Source: Sinisalibacter aestuarii (lineage in GTDB: Bacteria; Pseudomonadota; Alphaproteobacteria; Rhodobacterales; Rhodobacteraceae). From it: a DNA stretch of 64,000 bases. The number at the start of each line of letters is the position of its first letter. Position 1 is the first letter of the stretch. The translations under genes were made by a program, and so were the position numbers. The stretch spans positions 62,001 to 126,000 of the forward strand of contig NZ_BROH01000005.1 of assembly GCF_027923545.1 (NCBI RefSeq), read 5' to 3'. The notes beneath the pieces were generated by a model. The model worked only from the letters and a program-made list of their open reading frames with translations, was not told where the DNA came from and searched no databases. This document shows, in pieces, positions 18,490-27,082 of this stretch.

Positions 18490-19289
18490 GCCAACCGACG
18501 ATCACCGACAGCCATTGCCACCTCGACTTTCCCGATTTCGAAGGCGAGTTGAGCGATGTCGTGACCCGCGCCGCCGAAGCCGGGGTGAGCCGGATGGTAA
18601 CCATCGCCACCCGCCACGCCACCTTCCCCAAGGCGCGCGCCATTGCCGAAGCCCATGCGCCGGTGTTCTGGGCCGGGGGCATCCACCCGATGCACGCAGC
18701 CGAGGAAGCGCCGATCGGCGTCGAAGAGATCGTGGCTCTGGCAGAGCACCCCAAATTCGTCGGCATCGGCGAGACCGGGCTCGATTACCACTACACCGCC
18801 GAAAGCAAGGACGTTCAGCAGGAAAGCCTGCGCGTCCATATCGAGGCCGCGCGCCGGACCGGGCTGCCGCTCATCATCCACGCGCGCGCCGCCGATGACG
18901 ATATGGCGCGCATCCTTGCCGAAGAACACCGCGCCGGGGCCTATACTTGCGTGATGCATTGCTTCTCGTCGGGCCGGGCGCTGGCCGAAGCCGCCCTCGA
19001 TCTGGGCTTCTATCTGTCGATGTCAGGCATTGCCGCCTTCCCCAAATCCACCGAACTGCGCGAGATCTTCGCCAGCGCGCCCGTCGCGCGCATTCTGGTC
19101 GAGACCGACAGCCCTTACCTCGCGCCGCCGCCTCATCGCGGCAGACGCAACGAACCCGCCTATACCGCCCACACCGCCCATGTGGGCGCCGAGGTGTTCG
19201 GTATGGATTACGCAGATTTCGCCGCCCGAACGCAGGCCAATTTCGACCGGCTGTTCTGGAAGGCGGCCGATTTCGGAGCCGCGGACTGA
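18486..19289 (+). CDS. TatD-family metal-dependent DNase/hydrolase
   Basis: A TIM-barrel hydrolase of 267 residues. Metal ligands are the His pair in TDSHCHLDF, Glu in IGETGLDYHY, His in LIIHARAADDD and VMHCFSSG, and Asp in ETDSPYLAPPPHRGRRNEPA. TatD proteins are 3'-5' exonucleases acting in DNA repair or processing. It overlaps holB by 4 bases and its TGA overlaps the next ATG, a tightly packed core operon. Confidence 0.93.
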   Translation: MSQPTITDSHCHLDFPDFEGELSDVVTRAAEAGVSRMVTIATRHATFPKARAIAEAHAPVFWAGGIHPMHAAEEAPIGVEEIVALAEHPKFVGIGETGLDYHYTAESKDVQQESLRVHIEAARRTGLPLIIHARAADDDMARILAEEHRAGAYTCVMHCFSSGRALAEAALDLGFYLSMSGIAAFPKSTELREIFASAPVARILVETDSPYLAPPPHRGRRNEPAYTAHTAHVGAEVFGMDYADFAARTQANFDRLFWKAADFGAAD

Positions 19290-20086
19290 TGGCCCGGCTG
19301 GATTTCACCATCCTCGGCTGCGGCTCGTCCGGCGGCGTGCCGCGGATCGGCGGGCATTGGGGCGATTGCGACCCCGACAATCCGAAGAACACCCGCCTGC
19401 GCTGCTCGATGCTGGTAAGCCGCACGACCGGGGCCGGCACCACCCGCGTGCTGATCGACACCTCGCCCGATCTGCGCGCGCAACTGCTTGCCGCCGGCAT
19501 CGGCACGATTGACGCCGTGGTCTATACCCATGCCCATGCCGACCATGTGCACGGGCTCGACGATTTGCGGCAGGTCGTGTTCAACCTGCGCGAACGCCTG
19601 CCCGTCTGGGCCGATGGCGCAACGCAGGACGCCCTGCTCTCGCGTTTCGGCTATGCCTTCGTCCAGCCCGAAGGCTCATCCTATCCGCCGATCCTCGATC
19701 TGCACACGATCCGGGGCGATGTGACCATCACCGGCGCCGGCGGCCCGATCACGCTCACCCCGTTCGAGGTGGAGCATGGCAGCATCGACGCGCTCGGGTT
19801 CCGCGTGGGCGATCTCGCCTATCTGCCCGACGTCTCCGACATTCCCGATGCCGCCTGGCCAGCGCTGATGGAGCTTGACTGCTTCGTCATCGACGCGCTG
19901 CGCCGCACCCCGCACCCGACCCATGCGCATCTTGCCAGGGCGCTGGAATGGCTTGAAAAATCCGGCGCGCGGCGGGGCGTGCTCACGAATATGCATATCG
20001 ACCTCGACTATGATGAGGTGATGGCGGAAACCCCCGATCACATCATTCCCGCCCATGACGGGCTGGTGATCGGCTACGACGTCTGA
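19289..20086 (+). CDS. MBL-fold metallohydrolase (PhnP-like)
   Basis: The start at 19289 (MARLDFTILGCGSSGGVPRI) fits the family exactly; the open frame further upstream only overlaps tatD. The metallo-beta-lactamase metal motif THAHADHVHGLDD is at about residues 80-92, with further ligands in VEHGSIDALGF, MELDCFVIDALR and the final PAHDGL. Related to PhnP phosphodiesterases and RNase Z-like hydrolases. Cytosolic; exact substrate unknown. The location downstream of tatD is conserved in alphaproteobacteria. Confidence 0.88.
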   Translation: MARLDFTILGCGSSGGVPRIGGHWGDCDPDNPKNTRLRCSMLVSRTTGAGTTRVLIDTSPDLRAQLLAAGIGTIDAVVYTHAHADHVHGLDDLRQVVFNLRERLPVWADGATQDALLSRFGYAFVQPEGSSYPPILDLHTIRGDVTITGAGGPITLTPFEVEHGSIDALGFRVGDLAYLPDVSDIPDAAWPALMELDCFVIDALRRTPHPTHAHLARALEWLEKSGARRGVLTNMHIDLDYDEVMAETPDHIIPAHDGLVIGYDV

Positions 20087-21015
20087 TGTCGGCCCTGATC
20101 GAGGTCATCCTGCCGGTCTTTCTGGTGATCGGCTTCGGATATGGCGCGAACAAACTTCTGAAGGTCGACAGCGCACTGTTTGAATACCTGATGAAATACG
20201 CGCAGGCCTTCGCCTTTCCGGTGCTGCTGTTTCGCGGCATTTCGCGGCTGCATCTGGGCGAAACCTTCGACCCGATGATGCTCACCGCCTTCTATACGGG
20301 GGTAACGCTCAGCTTTGTCGCCGGGCTTCTGGGGGCGCATTACCTGTTTCGCCGCCCCTGGCCCGACAGCGTGGCCGTGGCCTTTGCCACCGCCTTCTCC
20401 AATGGCGGTCTGCTCGGCCTGCCGATCACCGAACGTGCCTATGGCGCCGATGCGCTTGGCTACAATTTCGCGATCATCGCCTTCCACGCCCCCTTCGTCT
20501 ACATGCTCTCGGTCACCGCGATGGAGATCGTGCGCGCCGGCGGACGCAGCGCCGGGGCAACGATGCTCTCGGTCGCCCGGTCGATGATCAGGAACCCGTT
20601 CATCATCGGCATCGGCTCGGGCGCGCTCTTCAATGCGAGCGGCCTGCCGATGCCCGCGCCGGTGGCCTCGACCATCGACATGGTGGCCGCCTCCGCGATC
20701 CCGGCGGCGCTGTTCGCCCTTGGCGGCATCCTCGCCGCCTACAGGCCCGAGGGCGACCTCAAGCTGGTGATCTGGATTTCGGCGATCTCGCTCCTGTTTC
20801 ACCCTGCCGTGGTCTGGCTCCTGTCGCACGGTTTCGCGCTCGGCACCGGCCCGACCCGCTCGGCGGTGCTGATGGCCTCGATGGCGCCGGGGGTGAATGC
20901 CTATGTGTTCGCCAATATGTACGGCACCGCCAAGCGCACGGCGGCCACGGCGGTGCTGGTTGGCACCGCGGCCTCCATCGTCACCGTCTGGGGCTGGCTC
21001 TGGGTGCTGGGCTAG
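20086..21015 (+). CDS. AEC-family (auxin efflux carrier-type) transporter
   Basis: An inner-membrane protein of 309 residues with about ten hydrophobic helices. Family features include the N-terminal LPVFLVIGFGYGANKLLKVD, the helix pair around FSNGGLLGLPI and, in the second half, IPAALFALGGILA and APGVNAYVFA. AEC transporters export or import organic acids such as malate or malonate; the substrate cannot be told here. The ATG overlaps the stop of the MBL gene (TGATG), so it is the last gene of this operon. It converges on hisD with a large hairpin between. Confidence 0.9.
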   Translation: MSALIEVILPVFLVIGFGYGANKLLKVDSALFEYLMKYAQAFAFPVLLFRGISRLHLGETFDPMMLTAFYTGVTLSFVAGLLGAHYLFRRPWPDSVAVAFATAFSNGGLLGLPITERAYGADALGYNFAIIAFHAPFVYMLSVTAMEIVRAGGRSAGATMLSVARSMIRNPFIIGIGSGALFNASGLPMPAPVASTIDMVAASAIPAALFALGGILAAYRPEGDLKLVIWISAISLLFHPAVVWLLSHGFALGTGPTRSAVLMASMAPGVNAYVFANMYGTAKRTAATAVLVGTAASIVTVWGWLWVLG

Positions 21016-21100
21016 GCGCTTGTGGAGCGCAGGGCAGAGCGCGGCAGGTGAACGGAACGTTAACATCAAAAATCAGATAACCACATGATTTGTCGTGCAA

Positions 21101-21140
21101 ATCCACTTCTCCGGATATCCGGAAATCCGGAGAAGTGGAT
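21101..21140. repeat. Perfect 16-bp inverted repeat between convergent genes
   Basis: ATCCACTTCTCCGGAT and ATCCGGAGAAGTGGAT are perfect reverse complements separated by eight bases (21117-21124), and part of the spacer extends a nested TCCGGA palindrome. It lies between the stops of the convergent AEC transporter and hisD genes. No T-run follows in either direction, so it is not a classical terminator; it may still stop transcription or protect 3' ends of both messages, or be a dispersed palindromic element. Confidence 0.6.
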
Positions 21141-21182
21141 ATCGCCGGATCGTAGACCGCGCCCCGACAAACCGGCGCGGAT

Positions 21183-22487
21183 TTACCCTTCGTTCAGCTT
21201 GTCGAGCCGGACCCGCACGCTGAGGCCGTGGGCTTCGAGGCTTTCCGATTTCGCCAGCGTCTCTGCCGCCGGGCCGATGGCCTTCAGCGCGGCGGGCGTC
21301 ATCCTGGCAATCGTCGTGCGCTTCATGAAATCGAGCACCGAGAGGCCCGAGGAGAACCGCGCCGAGCGCGCCGTGGGCAGAACGTGGTTCGGCCCGCCCA
21401 CGTAATCGCCCACCGCTTCAGGGGTGAAACCACCGAGGAACAGCGCGCCGGCATTGGAAATCTTTTCCGACAGCGCCTCGGGGTCGGCGACGCAGAGCTC
21501 AAGGTGTTCGGGCGCGATCCGGTCGGCCAGCGCGGCGGCTTCATCGAGGTCGCGCACGGTGATGACCGCGCCGAAATCGCGCCAGCTTGCGCCCGCGATG
21601 GCGCGGCGCTCCAGCGTTTCGAGCCGCGCCGCCACCGCATCGGCCACCTTCCGGCCAAAGGCGTCATCGTCGGTGATCAGGATGGATTGCGCGCTCTCGT
21701 CATGCTCGGCCTGACTCATCAGATCGAGCGCGATGAAATCCGGATCGTTATCGGCATCGGCGATCACCAGAATTTCCGACGGCCCGGCGATCATGTCGAT
21801 CCCCACTTTGCCAAACACCCGCCGCTTGGCCGCCGCCACGAAAGCGTTGCCCGGCCCGGTGATCTTGTCGACAGGGGCGATGCTCCCGGTGCCATAGGCA
21901 AGCGCGGCCACCGCCTGCGCACCGCCGATACGGTAGACCTCATCCACCCCGGCGATCTTCGCCGCCAGCAGAACCGCCGGGTTCACCACCCCATCCGGCG
22001 TGGGCACGGTGATGGCGAGGCGCTTCACGCCTGCCACCTTGGCGGGCACGGCGTTCATCAGCACCGAGGAGGGATAGCTCGCCAGCCCGCCCGGCACGTA
22101 GAGCCCCGCCGCCTGCACCGCCGTCCAGCGCCAGCCGAGCGTGGCGCCATCGGGATCGGTCCAAAGCTCGTTTTCGGGCATCTGGCGCACATGGTAGGCG
22201 CGGATCCGGTCGGCGGCGAGTTCCAGCGCGTCGCGCTCGGCGGCGGGCACGGTGGCGGCGATCCCGTCGATCTCGGCAGGCGTGAAGCGCATCGTCTGCG
22301 CCGTCAGTTCCAGCCGGTCGAACCTTGCCGTCAGCTCCAGCACCGCTGCATCGCCCCGGGCGCGCACATCGGCGATGATCCCGGCGACGATCTCGTCCAC
22401 ATCCGGGCTGTCCTCGCGCTTCATGCCGAGGAGCGCGGTGAAGCGGACGTCGAAATCGGCGTCGCGGCTGTTGAGAAACTGGGGCAT
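21183..22487 (-). CDS. hisD: Histidinol dehydrogenase
   Basis: Last two steps of histidine biosynthesis: histidinol to histidine with 2 NAD+. 434 residues, the usual length. Conserved blocks: YVPGGLASYPSSVLMNAVPA, GGAQAVAALAYGTGS, GPGNAFVAAAKRRVFG, IDMIAGPSEILVIAD, MSQAEHDESAQSILIT (zinc-ligand region) and GPNHVLPTARSARF. It is followed on the same strand direction upstream by the 40-residue ORF, DUF2948 and murA, a cluster conserved across Rhodobacteraceae. Confidence 0.97.
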   Translation of the reverse strand: MPQFLNSRDADFDVRFTALLGMKREDSPDVDEIVAGIIADVRARGDAAVLELTARFDRLELTAQTMRFTPAEIDGIAATVPAAERDALELAADRIRAYHVRQMPENELWTDPDGATLGWRWTAVQAAGLYVPGGLASYPSSVLMNAVPAKVAGVKRLAITVPTPDGVVNPAVLLAAKIAGVDEVYRIGGAQAVAALAYGTGSIAPVDKITGPGNAFVAAAKRRVFGKVGIDMIAGPSEILVIADADNDPDFIALDLMSQAEHDESAQSILITDDDAFGRKVADAVAARLETLERRAIAGASWRDFGAVITVRDLDEAAALADRIAPEHLELCVADPEALSEKISNAGALFLGGFTPEAVGDYVGGPNHVLPTARSARFSSGLSVLDFMKRTTIARMTPAALKAIGPAAETLAKSESLEAHGLSVRVRLDKLNEG

Positions 22488-22552
22488 CTGGTCCTCCGGG
22501 CTTTGGCGTCACATACCGCCCCGCGGGCCGGGCGACAAGAACCCTGCCCGGC

Positions 22553-22675
22553 TCACTCCGTCGCAGCGGCGGGCGCGATCTCGGGCACGGTGAGCCACGG
22601 TTCGGCGAACCTGACTATCAACACCGCAATGGCGGCAAGCACCGCCAGAGCCAGCGTTCTGCGCAGCCAGATCAT
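22553..22675 (-). CDS. 40-residue membrane-anchored small protein
   Basis: The ATG at 22673-22675 overlaps the stop of DUF2948 (ATGA). The product begins [20 protein letters not shown] and ends with VPEIAPAAATE: a short basic head, one transmembrane helix and a short soluble tail. The overlap, the high-quality codon use and the position between DUF2948 and hisD argue for a real gene that automatic callers miss because of its length. I do not know a function. Confidence 0.6.
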   Translation of the reverse strand: MIWLRRTLALAVLAAIAVLIVRFAEPWLTVPEIAPAAATE

Positions 22676-23151
22676 TGCGGGTGGCGGGGCGCGCGTTTGG
22701 CAGGGGCGGCGTAGGGCCGGGTCACGTCCTGCAACACCACGTCAAGCGCCTCGACCTCCAGCGCAATCGCGCCATCGCCCGCGAGGGTGAAGATCACGCG
22801 CCCCGTGCCATCTTCTCCCGGCTCGAAGGAGATGGACAAAAGCGATATTACAAGGTCTTTCTCACCCCGATCTACGCCCTGGCTTTGCACTTTTTGCACA
22901 TCCGACACGGCAAGCACCGATTGCACCCGCTCCACCGGCCGCCGCCCGCGCGCGGCCTTGTCCGCGTCTTCCCAACGGAAGCGGTTGATCAGCAGCGCGA
23001 AGCGGCGGCGCGCGGGCTGCCAGGTCATCTCGGTGATCGGGAACACCGCATCCTGCGTCAGCGCCGAGATCACGGCGAGATCCTCGGCATCGAGCGCCAT
23101 CAGCTTCAGAGGCGTGTCGCCCCCGTCCTCGAAACGTGCATCTTCGCTCAT
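22672..23151 (-). CDS. DUF2948 family protein
   Basis: 159 residues, starting [20 protein letters not shown] followed by [16 protein letters not shown] and the signature [17 protein letters not shown]2948 is an alphaproteobacterial family of unknown function that is nearly always encoded between murA and hisD. The ATG overlaps the murA stop (4 bases), so it is translated with murA. The protein is acidic and has no signal peptide or membrane segment. Confidence 0.9.
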   Translation of the reverse strand: MSEDARFEDGGDTPLKLMALDAEDLAVISALTQDAVFPITEMTWQPARRRFALLINRFRWEDADKAARGRRPVERVQSVLAVSDVQKVQSQGVDRGEKDLVISLLSISFEPGEDGTGRVIFTLAGDGAIALEVEALDVVLQDVTRPYAAPAKRAPRHPQ

Positions 23152-24419
23152 GCGCCTTTGACCCGCTCAATCTTCGCGCCCACGCCCGAGAGCTTGCGCA
23201 CCACATGTTCATAGCCCCGGTCGAGGTGATAGACCCGGTTGACCACGGTCTCGCCCTCCGCCGCGAGGCCGGCGAGGATCAGGCTGACCGAGGCGCGCAG
23301 ATCGGTGGCCATCACCGGCGCGCCCTTGAGCCGGTCAACACCGGTCACCTTCGCCGTGCCGCCCTGCACCTCGATATCGGCCCCCATCCGCATCAGTTCC
23401 GGCGCGTGCATGAAGCGGTTCTCAAAGATCGTCTCATGCAGCGTGCTGGTGCCCTCGGCGGTGGTCAGCAGAGCCATCATCTGCGCCTGAAGGTCGGTCG
23501 GGAAGCCGGGGAAGACCTCGGTGGTCACATCCACCGCCCGCACCCGCTGGCCGGGCCTGTGGCTGACCTTGAGGCCACGGCCGGTCTCCTCAACCGACAC
23601 GCCCGCCTCTTCCAGTTTGTCGGTGAAGCTCTGCACCAGTTCCTTCTTGCCGCCGAGGCATTCCACTTCGCCGCCTACAATGACGGGGGCCAGCATGTAA
23701 GTGCCCAGCTCGATCCGGTCGGTCACCACCTCGTGGGTCGCGCCATGCAGCCGGTCGACGCCCTGAATCTCGATCCGGCTCGTCCCCTCGCCCTCGATCT
23801 GCGCGCCCATCGCCCGCAAGCAACGCACCAGATCGACGATTTCCGGCTCGCGCGCGGCATTGTCGAGCACCGTGGTGCCCTTCGCCAGCGTCGCCGCCAT
23901 CACGATGTTCTCCGTCGCCCCCACGGAGGCAAAGCGCAGTTTGATCTTGGCGCCCTTCAGCCCGCCGGGGGCCTTGGCGTGGAGGTAGCCGTCTTTCAGC
24001 TCGATGGTCGCGCCAAGCGCTTCGAGCCCGTCCTGATGCAGATCCATCGGTCGCGCGCCGATGGCGCAACCACCGGGCAGCGACACTTCGGCATGGCCCT
24101 CGCGGGCCAGCAGCGGGCCGAGCACAAGATTGGAGGCGCGCATCTTGCGCACGATGTCATAATCGGCACGGGTGGAGGTGAGGTCATGGCTCGACATTGC
24201 CAGAACCTTGCCGTTTTGCAGGTTGGCCGTATCCGCCCCAAGGCTTTGCAGGAGCAGCGACATGGTGGAAATGTCCGACAGCCGCGGCGCATTGGTGAGG
24301 ATCAGCGGCTCGTCCGACAGCAGCGTCGCCGGCATCAGCGCGAGGCAGGCGTTTTTAGCCCCGGCAATCGGGATTTCCCCTTTCAGCGGGCCGTTGCCCG
24401 TGACGACTATCGAATCCAT
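23148..24419 (-). CDS. murA: UDP-N-acetylglucosamine 1-carboxyvinyltransferase
   Basis: First committed step of peptidoglycan synthesis: transfer of enolpyruvate from PEP to UDP-GlcNAc. 423 residues. The catalytic Cys is present at residue 118 in [15 protein letters not shown] (so fosfomycin sensitivity at this site is expected). Other blocks are [15 protein letters not shown] at the N-terminus, [13 protein letters not shown], and [20 protein letters not shown]. It is followed by DUF2948 with an overlapping start. Confidence 0.97.
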   Translation of the reverse strand: MDSIVVTGNGPLKGEIPIAGAKNACLALMPATLLSDEPLILTNAPRLSDISTMSLLLQSLGADTANLQNGKVLAMSSHDLTSTRADYDIVRKMRASNLVLGPLLAREGHAEVSLPGGCAIGARPMDLHQDGLEALGATIELKDGYLHAKAPGGLKGAKIKLRFASVGATENIVMAATLAKGTTVLDNAAREPEIVDLVRCLRAMGAQIEGEGTSRIEIQGVDRLHGATHEVVTDRIELGTYMLAPVIVGGEVECLGGKKELVQSFTDKLEEAGVSVEETGRGLKVSHRPGQRVRAVDVTTEVFPGFPTDLQAQMMALLTTAEGTSTLHETIFENRFMHAPELMRMGADIEVQGGTAKVTGVDRLKGAPVMATDLRASVSLILAGLAAEGETVVNRVYHLDRGYEHVVRKLSGVGAKIERVKGA

Positions 24420-24426
24420 GCCTGCC

Positions 24427-24579
24427 TCATTCTTTGTCTTTTTCTGTGCCGGCCGCGTTCCCGCGTGCCTTCGCCTGCGCCTTGCGCCGGCCCATATTGG
24501 CCTTGAGCGCGGCTTTCAGCCGGTCCTCACGCGAGGCGGCGGCCTTTTTCGCAGGGTCGGAGGCGGGTTTGCGGCTCAT
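24427..24579 (-). CDS. 50-residue basic, lysine/alanine-rich small protein
   Basis: Starting at ATG 24577-24579, the product begins [20 protein letters not shown], continues [20 protein letters not shown] and ends [10 protein letters not shown]. It is highly charged and probably helical or disordered. It lies directly upstream of murA on the same strand (7-base gap to the murA ATG), so it is probably the first gene of the murA operon. Similar short basic proteins occur in this position in related genomes as I recall. Function unknown; nucleic-acid binding would fit its charge. Confidence 0.6.
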   Translation of the reverse strand: MSRKPASDPAKKAAASREDRLKAALKANMGRRKAQAKARGNAAGTEKDKE

Positions 24580-24637
24580 TGCGTCTCTCTAGCGCAGGCT
24601 CCGGGAGCCGTCCAGTTTTCGCCGCGCCGCTCGGCGT

Positions 24638-25243
24638 TCATCCCCGCTTCTGGCGGCGCAGGATCATATAGCCCACGATATAGACGGCAATCCAGAACGG
24701 CACGATCAGCCACGCGAAGGGGTGAATCCATGCCCAGAACCGCGAAAGCAGCTCTGCATGGGCGCCAAGCCCATAGGCCAGCCAGGACCACAGCCCGACC
24801 CAAAGCGCACCGCCGATCGCATTGGCGATGACGAAGCGCAGCCAGTGCATTCCGGCAGTGCCTGCGGCGAGACCGTTGAGCTGGCGCAGGAGCGGCACGA
24901 AACGGGCAAAGACCACGACGATTACACCCCGCGCGTTCAGCGCATGCTCAACCCGCGCCAGACGCTCATGGGTGATACCGAAGCGGGCACCTTTCGCCAG
25001 CACCACCGGGCGGCCAAAGGTCCGGCCGATCAGGTAACCCAGATTGTCGCCCATCACCGCACCGATGAGCGCGACGAGCACCACGGCACGGATATCGAAC
25101 AGACCGTTGGCGGCAAGCCCGGCGGCCACGACGAGCAGGGTTTCGCCCGGCACCGGCGCACCCATCGCCTCAAGAAACACGTCCAGCCAGAGGCCCCAAA
25201 GGCCGTATTGGTGGATGAAGGGTTCAACCCAGCCATGCAGCAT
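24638..25243 (-). CDS. DedA-family membrane protein
   Basis: 201 residues. The start at 25243 (MLHGWVEPFIHQYGLWGLWL) has GGAGG upstream; the longer frame would add a tail with no family resemblance. Characteristic segments are FLEAMGAPVPGETLLVVAAG, GDNLGYLIGRTFGRP, FARFVPLLRQLNGLAAG and the last helix YIVGYMILRR. DedA proteins are inner-membrane flippases or exchangers linked to undecaprenyl-phosphate recycling and membrane homeostasis. It is the last core gene before tRNA-Thr. Confidence 0.92.
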   Translation of the reverse strand: MLHGWVEPFIHQYGLWGLWLDVFLEAMGAPVPGETLLVVAAGLAANGLFDIRAVVLVALIGAVMGDNLGYLIGRTFGRPVVLAKGARFGITHERLARVEHALNARGVIVVVFARFVPLLRQLNGLAAGTAGMHWLRFVIANAIGGALWVGLWSWLAYGLGAHAELLSRFWAWIHPFAWLIVPFWIAVYIVGYMILRRQKRG

Positions 25244-25347
25244 ATCGGCGACCTCCGGTGGCAAACAGATAGGCGGCGCAGACCGCGTCGCAAGTGGCGG
25301 CAAAATTCGCCGAGTTTGCGCTTGCGCCCTCGGCAAAATGCGTCTAA

Positions 25348-26637
25348 TCAGCCGCCCACGGTTCGCCGCAGTAGCTCAGTGGTAGAGCGCACCCTTGGTA
25401 AGGGTGAGGTCGGGAGTTCAATCCTCCCCTGCGGCACCATCTCGCTTTTTGACCCCGAAAATCCCTCTAAGTACCTGAAAGGGAACGATAATTCGGGAGT
25501 TCCATACACCCCATTTTGATCGTACTTCAGCGGCTCTGCAAAGACCAATCTGAGTACCGTTTGGCGCATCGTGAAGTCTCCATTTTTATATAGATTCCAA
25601 GGGTTTGACAGGAACCTAAGGGCGAGTTCAATACAATCCTCCAGCCGCCCCTTCGGTGGCAAGGATTTTTCAATGCGTTCGGCAAGCACAATCTTCTGCC
25701 GTTCTAGCTTCTCAATACGCGCTTCGTAGGCACTGACGACCGACGCGCTCGTTGCATCAACAATCCGATCCAAAAGGCTCTCAATTTGCCTCTCAACGTC
25801 CTTGAGCTGCGACTGCAACTCGTCTTTCTCACCGTGCGCCACTGTCAGCTTCATTTCCCAAGCATCGCGAAGCATGGCCTTTGCCAGCTCAAATAGCCCG
25901 CGAGCTGGCTGCAATCCTTCCATGATCTCAGCGAAAGCGTTCTCCATCTTTGCCCGAGGGATTGACTTGCTCTTGGCTTCGCAGCCTCGCGTTTCGCAGC
26001 GATAGTAGGCGTAGTGCCTACGGCAGACCGCGTAGAAGTTCAGCGGGTTTTCGAAGACTTCGGTCGGAGGGAGGTAGATCTTGTCGAGGGCCGGTACATA
26101 GCAGGCTTCCCGACCCGAGAAGCTGACCGTCGCCCCGATCGCTTCGAAAAAAGCCTGCATATGCGGGATCGGAGCGCGTTCGGGATATTCCTGCGTGTCC
26201 GGAGGCTCGGGATGGAACCGGGCGTCCAGACCTTCGATCTGATCGGCGTTGAAGACTCGGTAGGACTTCATGAAGGGGATGGCTTTGGTGTCGTCGGTAT
26301 CCGCCTTGTCTTCATCGCCGGCTGCCTTTTGGTCGCGCTCGGTGGTGCCGTAGTAGACGACGACGGAGGATTTCGAGCCCTTGATGACCTTCGCTTTCAG
26401 TTCGTTCGCCTGCCTCAGCGTCATCCAGTAGGGCGATGTGTATCCGGCCATCATGGTGCGCATGGTCAGCAGGAAATTATTGATGCCCTGGTATGGTTCT
26501 CCGTTCTGCCGGAGCGGGACGGAGCTGCCGCCGACCGTCCAGGGTTTGCGCCAGGGCAGCACCCCCCGGTCGATGATTTCGATGAGTTCATTGGTGATCG
26601 ACGCCGCAGCGTCGAACCTGGGCTTTGACCTGGCCAT
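25348..26637 (-). CDS. Chimeric ORF: ArdC N-terminal half fused to serine-recombinase C-terminal half
   Basis: A single open frame of 429 codons joins two unrelated proteins. Residues 1-205 are ArdC-like (ssDNA-binding antirestriction domain: RFDAAASITNELIEIIDRGV, LPWRKPWT, GINNFLLTM, then the start of the metallopeptidase domain, KIYLPPTEVFENP) but stop before the expected HExxH zinc motif. From about residue 212 the sequence is the C-terminal part of a large serine recombinase: half a zinc ribbon (YYRCETRGCEAKSKSIPRAK), a helical region and a coiled coil rich in Glu/Lys (QLKDVERQIESLLDRIVDAT). The last 30 codons run antisense across tRNA-Thr. The recombinase catalytic domain is gone, so the element cannot excise itself with it. 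Formed by a deletion with in-frame fusion near 26035; whether it is translated is unknown. Confidence 0.7.
   Translation of the reverse strand: MARSKPRFDAAASITNELIEIIDRGVLPWRKPWTVGGSSVPLRQNGEPYQGINNFLLTMRTMMAGYTSPYWMTLRQANELKAKVIKGSKSSVVVYYGTTERDQKAAGDEDKADTDDTKAIPFMKSYRVFNADQIEGLDARFHPEPPDTQEYPERAPIPHMQAFFEAIGATVSFSGREACYVPALDKIYLPPTEVFENPLNFYAVCRRHYAYYRCETRGCEAKSKSIPRAKMENAFAEIMEGLQPARGLFELAKAMLRDAWEMKLTVAHGEKDELQSQLKDVERQIESLLDRIVDATSASVVSAYEARIEKLERQKIVLAERIEKSLPPKGRLEDCIELALRFLSNPWNLYKNGDFTMRQTVLRLVFAEPLKYDQNGVYGTPELSFPFRYLEGFSGSKSEMVPQGRIELPTSPLPRVRSTTELLRRTVGG
25365..25439 (+). tRNA. tRNA-Thr(GGU)
   Basis: GCCGCAG at the 5' end pairs with CTGCGGC; the discriminator A is followed by an encoded CCA (25437-25439). 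The anticodon arm CACCC-TTGGTAA-GGGTG gives anticodon GGU. D-loop GCTCAGTGGTAGAGC and T-loop AGTTCAATCCT are normal. The accessory island begins at its 3' end, so this tRNA is probably the attachment site. Confidence 0.95.
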
Positions 26638-27082
26638 GTGTGGTCTCCGATGTCAGAAGGAGCGCACGGCAACCGTGCGCGGATCGGAGAGCGGTTTTGG
26701 AAAGCAGTCTCCCGGTCGGGGACCAGGATTCCTCCGGAACCCCGCGAGACTCCTTTCCCGCCTTCTCCGGATCCAAGAGGACCCAAGGCCAGCTTTCACT
26801 TTCAGAAAGTCAGTGCATGCACTTCCCGGGGAACAGTTTCTCAGGGGTTAGGCAGGGGAGCCTGTCCACCAGTAACGATAACCGAGAATTATCGTTAGTA
26901 CTGATTTGGCACTGAGCGAACAACCAATGCGAAACTTTTCAGTGGATTTTCAGCTCGGAAGTCCAGGCCCTTCTTCCTTCAGTCGCTACAATTCACAAAG
27001 AAGTCATTCGCACCACTAAGTGTTGAGCGCGAAAGAAACAGTCGGCCGTTCCGCTCAGAAAACCATTCGGGCAGACGTAAAA
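26638..27082. other. Non-coding stretch between chimera and KAP gene
   Basis: About 445 bases upstream of the ArdC-like start and downstream of the KAP NTPase stop. I see no gene. It holds the promoter region of the ArdC-like ORF and, at 26873-26897, a perfect inverted repeat (listed separately). Composition changes from GC-rich near 26700 to A+T-rich by 26900, suggesting a junction between segments of different origin. Confidence 0.4.
26873..26897. repeat. Inverted repeat TAACGATAA-N7-TTATCGTTA
   Basis: A perfect 9-base inverted repeat with a 7-base spacer. The core AACGATAA also appears near 25484 beside the tRNA-Thr end and, inverted, near 29869 beside the broken integrase. This could be an operator or a recombination-associated site. 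Assignment is uncertain. Confidence 0.4.

Noticed and set aside
21228-22790. Very long open frames antisense to hisD, and similar antisense frames over murA, copA, the GTs and the deacetylases
   Set aside because: High-GC codon bias creates long antisense frames; they lack ribosome sites and protein-family resemblance.
25348-25440. The C-terminal tail of the chimeric ORF as a protein domain
   Set aside because: It is simply the antisense translation of tRNA-Thr, a common annotation artefact.
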